Shown: positions 24,294 through 36,560 of the stretch, in pieces | How the letters are laid out: every line of letters starts with the position of its first letter | How positions within the stretch are numbered: the first letter of the stretch is position 1 | DNA from: Cryptomeria japonica | Lineage: Eukaryota; Streptophyta; Pinopsida; Cupressales; Cupressaceae | Direction: 5' to 3' | NCBI RefSeq assembly: GCF_030272615.1 | Contig: NC_081409.1 | Coordinates: 914,317,840 to 914,381,839, forward strand | DNA: 64,000 nucleotides | The notes under the pieces: generated by a model | The model's database searches: none | What the model was told of the DNA's origin: nothing | What the model saw: only the letters and a program-made list of their open reading frames with translations | Program-made: the position numbers and the translations under genes

Positions 24294-26205
24294 TTCTATT
24301 GGCATTGTGTTGTCATTGATGTCAACTGGTAGAGGCATTTTGGTGTCATTGATGTCCACCAGTATAGTTGCCATTGATGTCAATCGGCAGTATGATCAGT
24401 GAGGTCAACCTATGAGTATACAAGTTGGTGTTAATCCATGAGTAGGTATTATGGTAATGTCAACTGGTGAGTGATGTGTTAGCATTGTGCTATTTCCAAC
24501 CAGTAAGCTGGTAACCGATAAGAAAGCAGGGTGAGCTAATAAAGAGTCTATAGGCAACCAGTATATAGATTGATGACAATCAGTAGGACTCCCACCGGAT
24601 AAAGATGGTGACATGGGATTAAGAGAACACTGACAAAGAGTGTGCCCAACCGGATCATATGTTAGGTTGAATTTGTGTCTGCTCAAACAGGAAGTAGACT
24701 GAGCACAATGTAATGACAACTAGTTCCCACTAGTCATTGATCAGCAGGTGACAAGGATCCACTCTCACTAGGTGATTGGCATGTTTAGTGCATTGGTCCA
24801 TCTACTCCCACCAGTAAGTAGTAATACTTAGCTTATCTCACAACATGCATGAGATGCATCATATCCCTCCGAGATAAGATAGAGAAGTTAACGGCAGGGG
24901 ATTGATGGCACATACCAAATGATCAAAGTGAAACATGAGGAAACCTCCAACCTGTGAAACTAGAGATGTGCACTGCATTAGCAAGAGAAGGCATGATGAG
25001 CTACCGGGATAGAAAAGGTAGGATAAGGAGTGATGTGTTTTCCACCTTGGAAAACTAGTTGAGAGGAGAACCAGTCAAATGAAGATGAAGGTGAGGTTTT
25101 GCAGGTGCAAACATGTAGTTACCAGAATGTTGATATCAGCATAGATCCATGTTGAGGATTGATGTATGAGTTGTCTTGCAACCGGTATGCAGGTAGGTAA
25201 GTAAGGTATGTTACCGGTATGCAGATAGAAGTGTAGTCAACTGGTAAGGATGTCAACCGAAAAGAGACCAAAGAGGAAAAGGTGAAAGGCTCTCACTGGA
25301 TGAAGATATGTATGGTGACTCACTCTAGACATGTGTCTTGTTTTAGTGACCGGGCTAATGTGATCCAATTGGCAGAACAGAAATCCAAACAGTATGAAGG
25401 ATAACCGGTAGGGAAGTTGAACCGGTAGGTATACATCAGTTGTGTGTTGTGGTCGATGACTAAGTCTGAACCAACACAAGTGAATGAGCTGAGGTAGATG
25501 CCAACAAACATGACACATGGACTCCAAGTGTCAAACATGCAGTTGTCGGTGAGGAGTGTTTTGGCGAGATAGTTGGTGAGTAGGTGGACATTAATGTTGA
25601 ATACGGAAATCACGGGTTAGGTACAGGAGGATGTGGCTCAAGGCAGACTAAAAGGTGAAGATCTATGGTGTGATAATCAATGCAGGTTGTGTGGATGCAA
25701 ATCAGATTTGGTGAAGGAAACTGTGAGATCATTTATGGTGATTAACAATGTCAAGGCCGACAAATTGATTGCAAACTGCTAAGTCTAGTAAACATGCATA
25801 GGAAGGATCGGAAGATGGCATGTTATCTGATTTTTTGCAACTTCTCAATCCCCAAGAAGATCAGATATGATTTGATATGACTCACGGTAGGTGAGAGAAA
25901 ACCCTAGCGTGCCAAGTTTGAAGTTATGTTTTGGCAGGAAAGCACAAGGAAAATGTGCAAATCAAAGATCATAGTGGATAGATGTTGCTAGATGTTGCAA
26001 GTCGGATAGAGAAGAAGAAGAGCATGTTTTAGTCCAAGTGCAATCCATAGAAGATCATAGTGATTGAGTGTTGAAGAGGCATAACTGGTGATAGGGTTTA
26101 ACAGAGTTTAAACCGGTGAGGTTAAGGTAATCGGTAAGCTGCTAAAAATTGTAGCAGTCAAGTGAACTGGTAGTGTTCCAACCGGTAAGAAGCCAACAAA
26201 GAGGG

Positions 26206-27656
26206 TGTTGGATATCATTGGCATATGATGAACCAACATGTTGATATGATGATAATGTATGTTGTCATTGATGTCAATAAGAGTAAGTGAACTGGTATGT
26301 AGATTGAAATAAGTTGGTGAACTGGTATGAAGAGGCATAAAGAGATGTAGTGAACCGGTATCAGGGTTTCACTGTGTGACTACCAGTTGGTAGTCTCATC
26401 TCTATGGTTATCGGTTTGGCAATCCAGCTTGTGCGATGCAATCGATGATACTCTGTGATGAGTTAGCTAAGAGATGTGAATGAGATCGAGGTGCCACATC
26501 AACCTTGTGCGCGTGAAGGATTTCCTTGAGGATCTTACATGAGAAGATGGACCGCATTTGGAGTCTACCTCGGGAATGATCAATCTTCTTAATGGTATGA
26601 GACAAAAGTGTGATGGGTTACTGATTCCCATGTGTGGTGAAGAATGAACAATGTAGATTGTCTTGTGATCTATTTTGAAATTGTAATACTCTATGCAATG
26701 TGTTTGGACGGTCAAGATTGGACCGCCTGTGTTGTAAAAATAAGATGCTTAGGGTTTAGGGTTTATGCTACCAACCTATCTATTGTCTATAAGGTCGATG
26801 ATGTTTATTATTGTAAATTTTTTGGTAAATATTGTGTGTGTGTGTGTCCAAGTGATGAGATACTTGCCAGACCAGTAAGTGGAAAACTACAGAGTGTGAT
26901 TGCAGAGTAGAGGAAATGAAAAGGATCTGCCTTGGCATGTAGTGTTGTTATTAGATCAGAGTTTTACCTGTTGTCTTCTAACCATTTCAATAGTTGGAAA
27001 ATCCCTTTACCGGGTAGCTTTAATAGGCTTATTGTAAAACCTGTAACTAGGTAATTCAAGATCATTGAGTTCTTCAAATCCTCTAGCGAGGTAACCTTTA
27101 ATAGGGTTTCAACCTTTGATAGGGTATATAGCCATCCCTTAACCTGGTGATCTCTAACAGGATCGGTTCCTAGTAGAACCTTATTATAAAGTATTTAACC
27201 GAACTAGGCTCCTAACAGGGCGAGCTTCAAAAGAGTTCAAAACAAGCTTGTGGATATTCATCCCCATCGTGGTTTTTCCCATTTGGGTTTCCACATGAAA
27301 AATCTGTGTGTTATGTGTTATGCATTTTTCATGTGATGTTTATGAATTATTTGGTTGAAAAATTATGCATGCAAAGTTAATAGGTTATGGTATTTCTAGT
27401 ATACCACATGCATATGTTTATGGGTGAAGTTGATGTCAAGTATTGATCGTATTTGAAGTGTTTAGACTTATCAGTTTATGGTGTCTGGTGTCTTACTATG
27501 TTTAACTGATATTGCCATGGTTAAGTTCAGTAATGGTGATAACCAGTTGGTATTGCTTTAGCTAGATAAGTTGTTGGGAGAGTTTTTATTTGTATTGATT
27601 TGCCCCACCCCCTCTCAGTACCGGTTGGGGTATCTGTTGTTCATCATTATTCATCA
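26206..27656 (+). mobile_element. Solo LTR, family E, copy 1 (TSD GAGGG)
   Basis: Starts TGTTGGATATCATTGG and ends ATTATTCATCA, flanked by GAGGG at 26201-26205 and 27657-27661. No primer site or PPT lies at its edges, so it is a recombined solo LTR. It is closely similar over its whole length to 34547-35945 on the opposite strand. It contains TTGTCATTGATGTCAA near its start and CCCCACCCCCTCTCAG 50 bp from its end. Confidence 0.92.
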
Positions 27657-27995
27657 GAGGGAAGCAGTGTAGTGTGAGTGTCAGAGAAGATCGGGCAAGG
27701 TAAAAGCAGAGCAGAAGGGAATCTGATGGAGAGGTCTAAGAACTGGTAAATAGGTGCATGGTCTGACAACCCATCCAATCAGTACAGTCTGAACCGATAA
27801 GGCAGCAACAGTGAGCAGAGGAAGAGACAGAGAAGGTGAGAAGAGAACCGGTAGAGAACAAAGCAGGGTTGAACAAGAAGAGAAGAGGTGAACCGGAAGA
27901 GATTATTTGCAGAGGCTACAAAACTCATTTGTAACCAGGTTATTACTATTGTTTTGATATAATGTATTATAATCACTGATTTGGTACTTGGTGCA

Positions 27996-28137
27996 GGGGT
28001 TGGTTCTCCTTGGGTTGGTACCCTAAATCAGTAGGGGTTGGTGCTCCTTGGGTTGGTGCCCTAAATGAGGGGTTGGCGCTCCTTGGGTTGGTGCCCTAAA
28101 TTAGGGGTTGGTGCTCCTTGGGTTGGTGTCCTAAACT
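27996..28137. repeat. 35-38 bp tandem array, four units
   Basis: Units begin GGGGTTGGTGCTCCTTGGGT at 27996, 28034, 28069 and 28104 and end in CCTAAAT. They lie in the U3-like part of the 24299-28414 insert. Confidence 0.92.
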
Positions 28138-28419
28138 TTGTAATACAATTGTTTATTGTGAGGTTGGATTGGAGCAGTAGACTCCAGTAGCATTTCTCAC
28201 TGAGGTTTTTCCCATGTTGGGTTTTCCTCGTATATCTGGTGTTATGTGATGTGCCTTTTTTGTGTGCTTCCACTTTGGTCTTCTCCCTATCTCACCAATA
28301 TATTCACCTCATGTTAGATCTACTAACCGGTACACACATTCAGGATTAAAAAGGGTTAAGTTTGGAAACCACTGATTCACCCCCCCCCCCCCCACCTCTT
28401 AGTGGCATCTTATGTTCTA

Positions 28420-30047
28420 CACCTTCACCACCATTACACTAGGTCCTTCATGGACTACACTCTCATCTTCCTTTAGTGGGATAAGGGTATAAGATACTCC
28501 CCCCTTATTTATGACAAAGACATTCTTCTTTCCATCATGTTGGGCTTCTCTATCATACTGCCAAGGTCTGCCAAGTAGGATGTGGCGCACATCCATGGGA
28601 ATGATATCACACAAAATTTTATCCTCATAAGGACTAATATTGAACTCTACCCAAGACTTCTCATTGACAAGTACTTGCTAACCCTTATTTAGCCAAGACA
28701 CCTTGTATGGTGTGGGGTAAGGGATCCTCTTTAGTTTTAACTATTCTATCATCTCTACTATAGCTAAATTATCAGTAGAACCGGAATCAACTACCACTTT
28801 ACATACCTTTCCTTGTGCCATACATGTGGTTCTAAAAAATATATTCTTTGTGGTGGTTCCTTGATGGTTGGGACCGTGATCAATTTCCTCCTCATGAGTA
28901 GGTTTTCCCCTACCATAGGTTCTGCAAGCAATGATGGTGAGTTCACACTCTCTGCATCTTCCTCATGAACAACTTGTGTCCTACTTTCTCCTCCATATGA
29001 GCTTGTACTTAGTTTGTCTGGGCATCTCCAAGTAGGGTGACCAATCTGGCCACATGGAAAACACTTCCATGAGAATGCATTTGATCCTCTTCCTTGGTTA
29101 CCAAATCTGCCTCTTGTGTTAGATCTCCTACCCCTGAATCCACCTCTCTTCTCATTGGTTTGATCTTGTTGTCCACTAGTCTCCCCTTGATGCTTTTTAA
29201 ATTGTGTTCTACCTCCTCCAAAGTTTCCTCTTCCTCTATTGTTCTTTCCTCTACCCCTGGCCTATTGCTCATGCCTCCTTTTAACCTTCTCTTCTGCTCT
29301 TGTGGCCAAATAAAAATATTCTTCTACACTCCTAGGGGTAGTTAGACTCAATTTGTCTTGTATGCTATGTCTCAACCCATTCATATACCTTGCTATTTTC
29401 TCCACTTCATCTTCACGGTGCCCTACCCTCAAGCTCAATTTATGGAACTCTTCTGTATAGGTCATCACATCCGTCTCATTTTTCTTTAGGTTATGCAGTC
29501 TCCTAAAGATTTGAATCTCATAATCACCTAGTAGAAATTGGGCCTTCACCTTTGCTACCATTTTTTCCCAAGTGTTAATCTTGGGCTTTCCTCTTCTCAA
29601 TCTCTCTGACTGAGTGTAATTCCACCAAGTCAGTTATGAGCCATTCAACTTAGTCTTGGCCAACTTCACCTTTTGGTCCTCCGGAACCTCCTTGAAGTCA
29701 AAATAGTTATCAAGGGCATCTATCTAATCCAGTACCTCCTCATTATCCATCTTGCCACCATACATTGGCAAATCCAATTTCATGTCAGAATGGTCTCCTT
29801 TGATAGCCTTGAGCACCACTAGGAACTTTTTCTCTTCCGGCCCCAACTATTCTTCTTGGGGTACATTTTGGGGAGCTTCATTCCCTTGCTCACCTACTTC
29901 TTCTTCCTCTGAGTCGCTATCCACATTAGCAACCCTAGTTCTCCTCAAATCTACTTCCAGTGCTGCTATCCTGACCAACATACCATCTTGGCCCTCCTTG
30001 ACCGACCTCACCTCTTTTGTGAGGATTGCACTTCCCTTGGGAGGCAT
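28420..30047 (-). pseudogene. Chromovirus gag and protease
   Basis: The ATG at 30047 starts MPPKGSAILTKEV; an acidic stretch follows (DSDSEEEEVGEQ), then the capsid-like region (29600-29262) and an intact CCHC knuckle CFPCGQIGHPTWRC near 29065-29025. Protease reads VVVDSGSTDN near 28790 and ends at LLGRPWQYD (28560). Stops are mostly Gln or Trp sites: TAG at 29848, 29262 and 28680-28678 (NKG-QVLV, where the 11.4-kb copy reads NKGQQVLV). The minus-strand 5' LTR and primer site lie just upstream. Zinc knuckle and protease active site are better kept than in the other two chromovirus copies. Confidence 0.88.
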
Positions 30048-30122
30048 CTTTCCCTTCTCCTTCTATGCAATCACTATTTCCACTAAGTCTTCACACACAC
30101 AAAACTCCCAATCAGAACCTAA

Positions 30123-30134
30123 GCTCTAATACCA
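30123..30134 (-). other. Primer-binding site, initiator tRNA-Met type
   Basis: The minus strand reads TGGTATTAGAGC three bases after the LTR end. The consensus is TGGTATCAGAGC, so there is one C-to-T change. Confidence 0.8.
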
Positions 30135-30137
30135 CTT

Positions 30138-31178
30138 TGATCCAGTACAGAGAGGGAGAATTGTTGAATAATGAGTACGACCCTAGTTGCCTATTGTCCA
30201 ACCGAATTGAATTCATACAACAATATATATGTGCATGAAACAGAGGAATTGCATAAAAATGATCCTTCAATATGATGCCTATGATTGCAAAGTTTTCGAA
30301 CTATGTTATAGAATCAGACTCAGAAATTCAAATTCTCAAAACACACTTCTGAATCCGTATTCCAATGTTGCTATACAATTTATACCAAATTTTCACTTTC
30401 TCGTTATGACCGTTGGACTGCATGACTGTTCAAGTACCTTATTTGAAAAATCAAATTTTAACACAGACATCAAAATAACAATTCCAAACTAACTAACCAC
30501 TACTAGATACCAACGTTAGGATAGCAATCTCAAACTGAAGTCCTTATCCACCCATCGGAATAACTGATATCGACGGGGTAACATTTTTGTGCAATTCTGA
30601 TAACGTAAACTTACCCTAATGACCCCATGTCAGCATAGCTATACCAAATGAGGAAATTGGAAAACTATCGGCATAACCTTCCACGGTAAGTTAAACAATA
30701 TTTTCCAATCCCAATAGAAGAAACTATCCCGATGACCCTTTTATCGGAATAAATATCCCGGTGACCACTTTGACAGCTTTTTACAACAACGACACTTTAT
30801 CGGGATACCTATCCTGATGAAAACATTTGACAACTTTTTACAGCAATGATACTCTATCGGGACAACTATCCTGATGACCACTTTGACAACTTTTTACAAC
30901 AACGACACTTTACTGGGATACATATCCTGATGAAAACATTTGACGACTTTTTACAGTAATGATACTCTATCGGGATAACTATCCCGATGACAATATTTGA
31001 CATTTTTTTTCAACCTTGCAAATTATGACTCCAACTCTGACATACAGACCTGAAAACATGAAATGACTTTACAAATGGTCTCCATAGACCTTATTGAATT
31101 AGAATGACATGTTCCCTGACTTCTAAGACTCAAACATCTAACTAACATAATAACTAAACTCTAGGTTCCCCTGCACCA
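30138..31178 (-). repeat. Chromovirus 5' LTR
   Basis: Counterpart of 20314-21302. Flanked on the right by AGTAA (31179-31183). Confidence 0.9.
30715..31010. repeat. Hairpin-bearing tandem units in the 5' LTR
   Basis: Same units as at 20920-21125 but about one more copy, which explains the length difference between the two LTRs. Cores read TATCGGGAYA followed by TATCCYGATGA. Confidence 0.85.
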
Positions 31179-31183
31179 AGTAA

Positions 31184-32090
31184 GCTCTCTTTTTTATTTA
31201 TTCGCCATAGTGTTAATTCCAAACTCAGAGTTAGACCTAGGCAAACCCCTATCAAATCAAAATCATTTTTATTCTATTGTATGTGAAGGTTTTGGATTCA
31301 ACAAAGAAGCAATATAGATTCAGAAAGTATAGACTAAGATGAAGAGGACCAGTCTTTGAAGAGGCAAAAAAGCCTAGACACTATGGTATCCCAGTGTTCA
31401 AAACTTTTCTGACAAAATTTCAGGAGAAAATTTTGAGGGGTCCATCTTGATCCTAAATCTATTCTTGATATAGATACATCTGACAACTTTAGGAATAGAT
31501 CACCTAGCTACATAGTCCAACACTTTCAAACTCAAATTGAAAACGTAGGTTCCTCTATGTTAGCTATTTATAGATTTGTACTCAAATTTTGCATTTCTAA
31601 TCTTTATCTTATAGCTTATGCTAATTACTCTCGATTTTGTATCATTAGCCCTAATTCTTGCATTAATTGTTCCATCTTATCTAATTACAATAACTTAACA
31701 AAAAGGGAAGTGATCCATCCATTTGTTCCGAGCTCTATCATTAGGTTTAAAGTTGGTCCTTTTGGTCATTCCCCCAATGTATGTTGTTGTGAATGGGTTC
31801 GATTCCTATTTCGCATGTTTAGACTAGTCAACCCCATTCCTTGCCATTGTAGCTTGAATGCTTGATCTCTCCTTCACTACTTTGAAAATGCTTGATTGCT
31901 TTCTCAACTTTCTTGATGATAATTGAATTAGGATGTGAGATTTTTTCAAATGAGGGGTTAAAAATTTCTTTTATACTCAACCTCATGAAACATGTTGCAA
32001 TTGTGAAAAAGGTCAACATTAGGGAGCACTTTCCTGCTCAACATTTTTCGGCCATTAGAGGGTTCAAATTTGGGCCCCTTTTGGTTGGAT
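31184..32090 (-). other. Family C block, inverted copy
   Basis: On minus it repeats the TATA region, the CCCTCATTTGAAA leader and GTAGTGAAGGAGAGATCAAG found at 19895-20129 on plus. Before the chromovirus inserted, the two inverted blocks were under 1 kb apart. The block continues at 33635 beyond the solo LTR at 32096-33629. No coding potential. Confidence 0.5.
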
Positions 32091-32095
32091 GATGG

Positions 32096-33629
32096 TGATA
32101 GTTCTGATACTAAATGTAAGTACAGATCCAATAGCCAATAAGATGAGAGGGGGGGGGGGGGTGAATCATACAAACTCAATCTTGCATAAAAACATCAGAT
32201 TCAACCTCGCTAACATATACTTCAATAATATAACCAAAACTGTTAAACATGCAAACTCAAAAGCATAAAAACATCATGAACCTCATAACACCAGATTTAA
32301 CGTGGAAACCCAAATAGGGAAAAACCATTGTGGGATTTCAGACCCACTAAGAAATATACTCTTCTAGAGTATGCTCAGTTAAAAGAAAATCATGTTAAAG
32401 ATTACAAACACATTGCTAGATGTGACCCGATTAAGGGATTTCCCTCATATCTGTTAGGATCTTCACCTTGTTAGAAGTGACCTTGTTAAAGGATTTCAAA
32501 CACTCAATCAGAATGTCACCTTGCTAGAGGGTTTTACAAATAAGACTGTTAAGTCCACTCGGTTAAGAGATTTTCTGTCACTTTCACAAAATAACAGTAA
32601 TAAAAATATATCTGCAACTTCACATCTAAAATGCTAAAGCAGATTCATATTTGTTCAATACAATCTAGACATAGAACGAATCTTGTCCATCTGTTGGGCT
32701 TCTATACTCTGTTATTCAAACAGGTCTTCAAGCTTCTGTGCTCGATAATCACTATGTAGCATCCTTGTGCATACACTTGCCCGCATACATTGTTTATCAA
32801 CAGTTTCCTATTTATAAACAATTAGGTAACCGCTTAATCTCCTTGATCACATTTCCCAAGATCAATCATAGCCATCAGATCTTCAATCTTGTCCAGGTTC
32901 AATGCATCTTTCAATCTGAAAACATTTTACCCTGCCTGGGAACTTGCATACATTTCTTGGAACTTGTGCCAGGGTATTGCGGTTCAATCTACGTTGTAGA
33001 TCTTCATGCCGACTTTCCATTGCCTTAGATTCTTAACAAACTTCATGCACGGCATACCAATCATTTAATCAGTTCCAGCTCATCAGCTTCCTTCATTAAA
33101 TATCGCCTGTAATCATTTAATGCATTCTGTTATAGCTCGGTTACAACTCGGTAGCAACTCGGTGAATACTAAACTTCACTCGATAGACATGTTGCCTTCA
33201 TTAACCGATAGCAATAACCTTAGGGTTTACCAACTAGGTTACGGTTTACCGACTAGGTTCTTTGCTTGGTAACATAGTATAGTATTATTCTTACAATTTA
33301 CAACATATGTATGATGTTAAAACAATCTAAACATCATGATCTCATCATTGTCTAACTCGGTAATAGTTGCCCATTGAATACCTTATTCATCATAATCTTT
33401 CCTATGTCTTTTACTGACATCTTTATATTCTTTAAATCATACTTCTCAAGATATGGCAACATCATACTAAATTAGAAAATCAATTTCTTGACATCAATGA
33501 CAAAATAATAATATCAAGACAGTAAACATCCTTAATCAGTTATATTCATAATCATCAACAACCTTCTCAATATCCTTATTGAAATGCCAGCAATCTTTCA
33601 TTGTCTGTTATAATGCAATATTGCCAACA
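32096..33629 (-). mobile_element. Solo LTR, family D (TSD GATGG)
   Basis: Plus-strand edges are TGATAGTTCTGATAC and ATATTGCCAACA, flanked by GATGG at 32091-32095 and 33630-33634. Read on minus it starts TGTTGGCAATATTGC, has TTGTCATTGATGTCAA about 130 bp in, and GATTCAC plus a long C-run and TCTCATC about 60 bp from its end. No coding sequence. Confidence 0.9.
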
Positions 33630-33634
33630 GATGG

Positions 33635-34236
33635 TGCTCAATGTCATAGTCCAAGGGGAATAGGTCACCAGGTGCTTTATTCTTGGATAACTAGGGTTCT
33701 AGGTGCCTTAGTCTAGACCTCTTGGGGTAAGATTTATTTAGGGCGCCTTAAAAGGTGTTGAATCTCCATATTTAAGCACTATCTAGAGAAGAATGATCTA
33801 GGTTCAAGGGCATGAAGGGGAAAACATGAAAGTGTGCCCCAAATAAGTATAAAATTGTAAACTGATAAAAATTTACAATAATACACTCTTTTTAAACCGT
33901 AGGAAATAACTCATAAACATGAGGAAATGTGGATCATAACAAGTTACCAGAACAAGATCTCTATCTACATAATTTATCTCAAACATACTCAATCACTTCC
34001 ACCAAAACTAATAGATGCAACATGATACTATAGATATTCCTCAACTGAATCCATCATCATAACTAGTCACAATACTTCCACAACTCAAAAATGCTCTAAA
34101 ATGACATGACATTATTGAACATTCTTCAACTTTGTGGATGTCATTGTATCGATGACAGAACTGACTAGCACAATTGACACTCCTCTAATATGAGAGACAA
34201 CATTCCTTTGACATCAATGACAATATATGTCCAACA
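33635..34236 (-). other. Family C remainder and a minus-strand LTR edge with PPT
   Basis: From 33635 the family C sequence resumes. At 34236 a junction reads, on minus, AAAAAGGGAGATAT then TGTTGGACATATATTGTCAT, a copia-type PPT followed by an LTR start. The left end of this LTR is not clear. Confidence 0.45.
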
Positions 34237-34439
34237 ATATCTCCCTTTTTCATTGATGGAAAACAACAAAATGCAATTGGGACATCAATATAAATCCAAT
34301 ATGTCTTGATTAGGAATCCCCCCTGCAATTTGGTTTTAAAATTTTATTAAGAATCCTATGTAGAGACAAGTTTTAAACTTTTGAAGGTTGTCCTATAAGG
34401 TATGTCAAACATTTACAAGCTTCCCATGTCTAATATAGG

Positions 34440-36560
34440 TTTTTACATGAGTGTAAAATTGAACTTCAACAATAACACAATGATTTATGTAAATAAAATC
34501 CTTTTAGGAGAAAAACCCACACTCTATAGAAACTCAATGTATTATTTGATGAATAATGATGAACAACAGATACCCTAACTGGTGCTGAGAGGGGGGGTGA
34601 ATCACTACAAGCAAAAACTTTCTCCACAACTTATCAAGCTAAAACAATACCAACTGATTGTCATCATTACTGAACTTAACCATGGCAATACCGGTTAAAC
34701 ACAGTAAGACATCAGACATCATAAATTGATAAGTCTGAACACTTCAACTACATTCAATACTTGATATCAACTTCACCCATAAACATATACATGTGGTATA
34801 CCAGTAATACCATAACCTAATAACTCTGCATGCGTAATCTTTCAACCAAATAATACATACACATCACATGAAAAATGCATAACACATAACACACAGATTT
34901 TTCCGGTGGAAACCCAAATGGGAAAAACCACAGTGGGAATGAATACCCACAAGCTTGTTTTTGAACTCTTTTGAAGCTCGCTCTGTTAGGAGCCTAGTCT
35001 GGTTAAAGACTTTACAATAAGGTTCTGTTAGGAACCGATCCTGTTAGAGATCACCCAGTTAAGGGATGGCTATATACCCTGTTAAAGGTTACCTCGCTAG
35101 AGGATTTGAAGAACTCAATGATCTTGAGTCACCTGGTTAAAGGTTTTACAATAAGCTTGTTAAAGCCACCCAGTAAAGGGACTTTCCAACTATTGAAATG
35201 ATTAGAAGACAATAGGTAAAACTTCTGATCTGATAATAGCACTACATGCCAGGGCAGATTCTTTCCAGTTCCTCTACTCTGCAATCACACTCTGCAATTC
35301 TCCACTTACTAGTCAGGCAAGTATCTCATCACTTGGATACACACACAACTTTTGCCAACAACTTTACAATAACAAACATCATTGATCGTATAGACAACAG
35401 TTAGGTCAGTAGCATAAACCCTAAACCCTAAGCATTTTAGGTTTACAACATAGGCAGTCCAATCCTGACCATCCTTACACATTGCATAGATTATTACGAT
35501 TTCAAACAGATCACAAGACAATCTGCATCGTTCATTCTTCACCGCACATGGGAATCAGTAACCCATCACGCTCTCTTCTCATACCGCCAAGAAGAATGAT
35601 CATTCCCGAGGTAGACTTCAAACGCAGTCAATCTTCTCATGCAAGATCCTCAAGGAAATCCTTCACGCGCACAAGGCTGATGTGGCACCTTGATCTCACT
35701 CATATCACTTAGCTGACTCGTCACAGAGTATCATCGGTTGCATCGCACAAGATGGATCGCCAAACCGATAACCCTAGAGCTGAGACTGCCAACCGGTAGT
35801 CATACTTAGTGAAACCCTGACACCGGTTCACTGCATCTCCTCATACCTCTTCATACCAGTTCGCTTGAACCTATTGACATCAATGACAACATATATTATC
35901 ATCATATCAACATACCGGTTCATCATATGCCAATAATATCCAACATTATTTTGTAATCAATAATTATAATACATTTCCAAAGTCAAAATTTTATAAGAGT
36001 ATCACCAACAATATATTTGGAGCAATTCAAGAAGCATGATGGTAACTACGAAACTCTCTATGAAGCCTCTATCTCAAGCACCCTATAAAGAGGAGAAGCA
36101 ATGCATGAAACACTCAAATGATGATTAACAAAACAAGAGCTAGAACCATTCAAAATGTGGTACCCAAATCCCTAGTCAAAATCCAATGCCCAAATCTTAT
36201 AATAAGTTAACATGCTTGTCATAACCCACTCACTAGCTTGGAAACTCTATTTTCACTCTATTATTTTCATTGAAAGATTCTTTATGACATGTCATAATGT
36301 GCTTCAGAAGGTGGTCAATATGTATAACTCTCTCTTATATCTATTTTCTTCATCATAAATACACATATTTTTTATATGAGATGCCCAACTTTTGAAGGTT
36401 GCAACTTTTAACTCGAAAAGAATATTAAAGTCTTTTTTGTTTAAATGAAGATCTCATAAAGATTCATGTCATTGTAGTCCATTTGTCTTGACTAAGGCTT
36501 GTTTTGACATTTTTCCATAGCCAAAATTAACCTCTAGAACTTGAAAAATGATGTTTCATA
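34440..36560 (-). mobile_element. LTR copy of family F, split by a solo LTR
   Basis: The flanks of the 34547-35945 solo LTR (GAGAAAAACCCACACTC before; CCTCTATCTCAAGCACC, GAGGAGAAGCAATGCATG after) match in order the LTR at 43490-44391. Edges are approximate. No ORF. Confidence 0.45.
34547..35945 (-). mobile_element. Solo LTR, family E, copy 2 (TSD TTATT)
   Basis: Plus-strand edges TGATGAATAATGATG and ATATCCAACA are flanked by TTATT at 34542-34546 and 35946-35950. It is the reverse-complement counterpart of 26206-27656. Both copies share a short ORF with YAMCxDGQDWTAxVV, but I find no sign of coding use. Confidence 0.92.

Larger units (their letters stand above)
24299..28414 (+). mobile_element. 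LTR-type insert inside the chromovirus, probably a large solo LTR
   Basis: TTCTA at 24294-24298 and 28415-28419 is a perfect 5-bp duplication. Removing one copy plus the insert rejoins the chromovirus frame (KV-stop-KDKEFIKNL). The insert begins TTGGCATTGTGTTGTCATTG and ends CACCTCTTAGTGGCATCTTATG, without the usual TG...CA. It contains three TGTCATTGATGTC words at its start, a 35-bp tandem array, and a GATTCA plus C-run 30 bp before its end, all LTR-like. It has no gag or pol. A second solo LTR (26206-27656) lies in it; without that, it is about 2.66 kb. Confidence 0.75.
20314..31178 (-). mobile_element. Complete chromovirus (Ty3/gypsy) with two LTRs, nested insert removed from coding
   Basis: Direct repeats at 20314-21302 and 30138-31178 are flanked by the perfect 5-bp duplication AGTAA (20309-20313 and 31179-31183). 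Read on minus, LTRs begin TGTTGTAGGGG (left copy) or TGGTGCAGGGG (right copy) and end near CTGGATCA. A primer-binding site, gag, protease, RT, RNase H, integrase and a chromodomain follow in order. A 4.1-kb LTR-type insert (24299-28414) splits protease from RT. The right LTR is about 50 bp longer, apparently through an extra tandem unit. The coding frame is broken at many places, so it is not autonomous now. Confidence 0.92.

Noticed and set aside
26644-26910. 88-codon ORF with a counterpart at 35309-35542
   Set aside because: Both lie in copies of the same solo LTR; similarity is due to the repeat and the two ends of the ORF differ.
32101-32114. Primer-site-like TTTAGTATCAGAAC on minus
   Set aside because: The perfect GATGG duplication places it inside a solo LTR, so it is not a PBS next to an internal domain.
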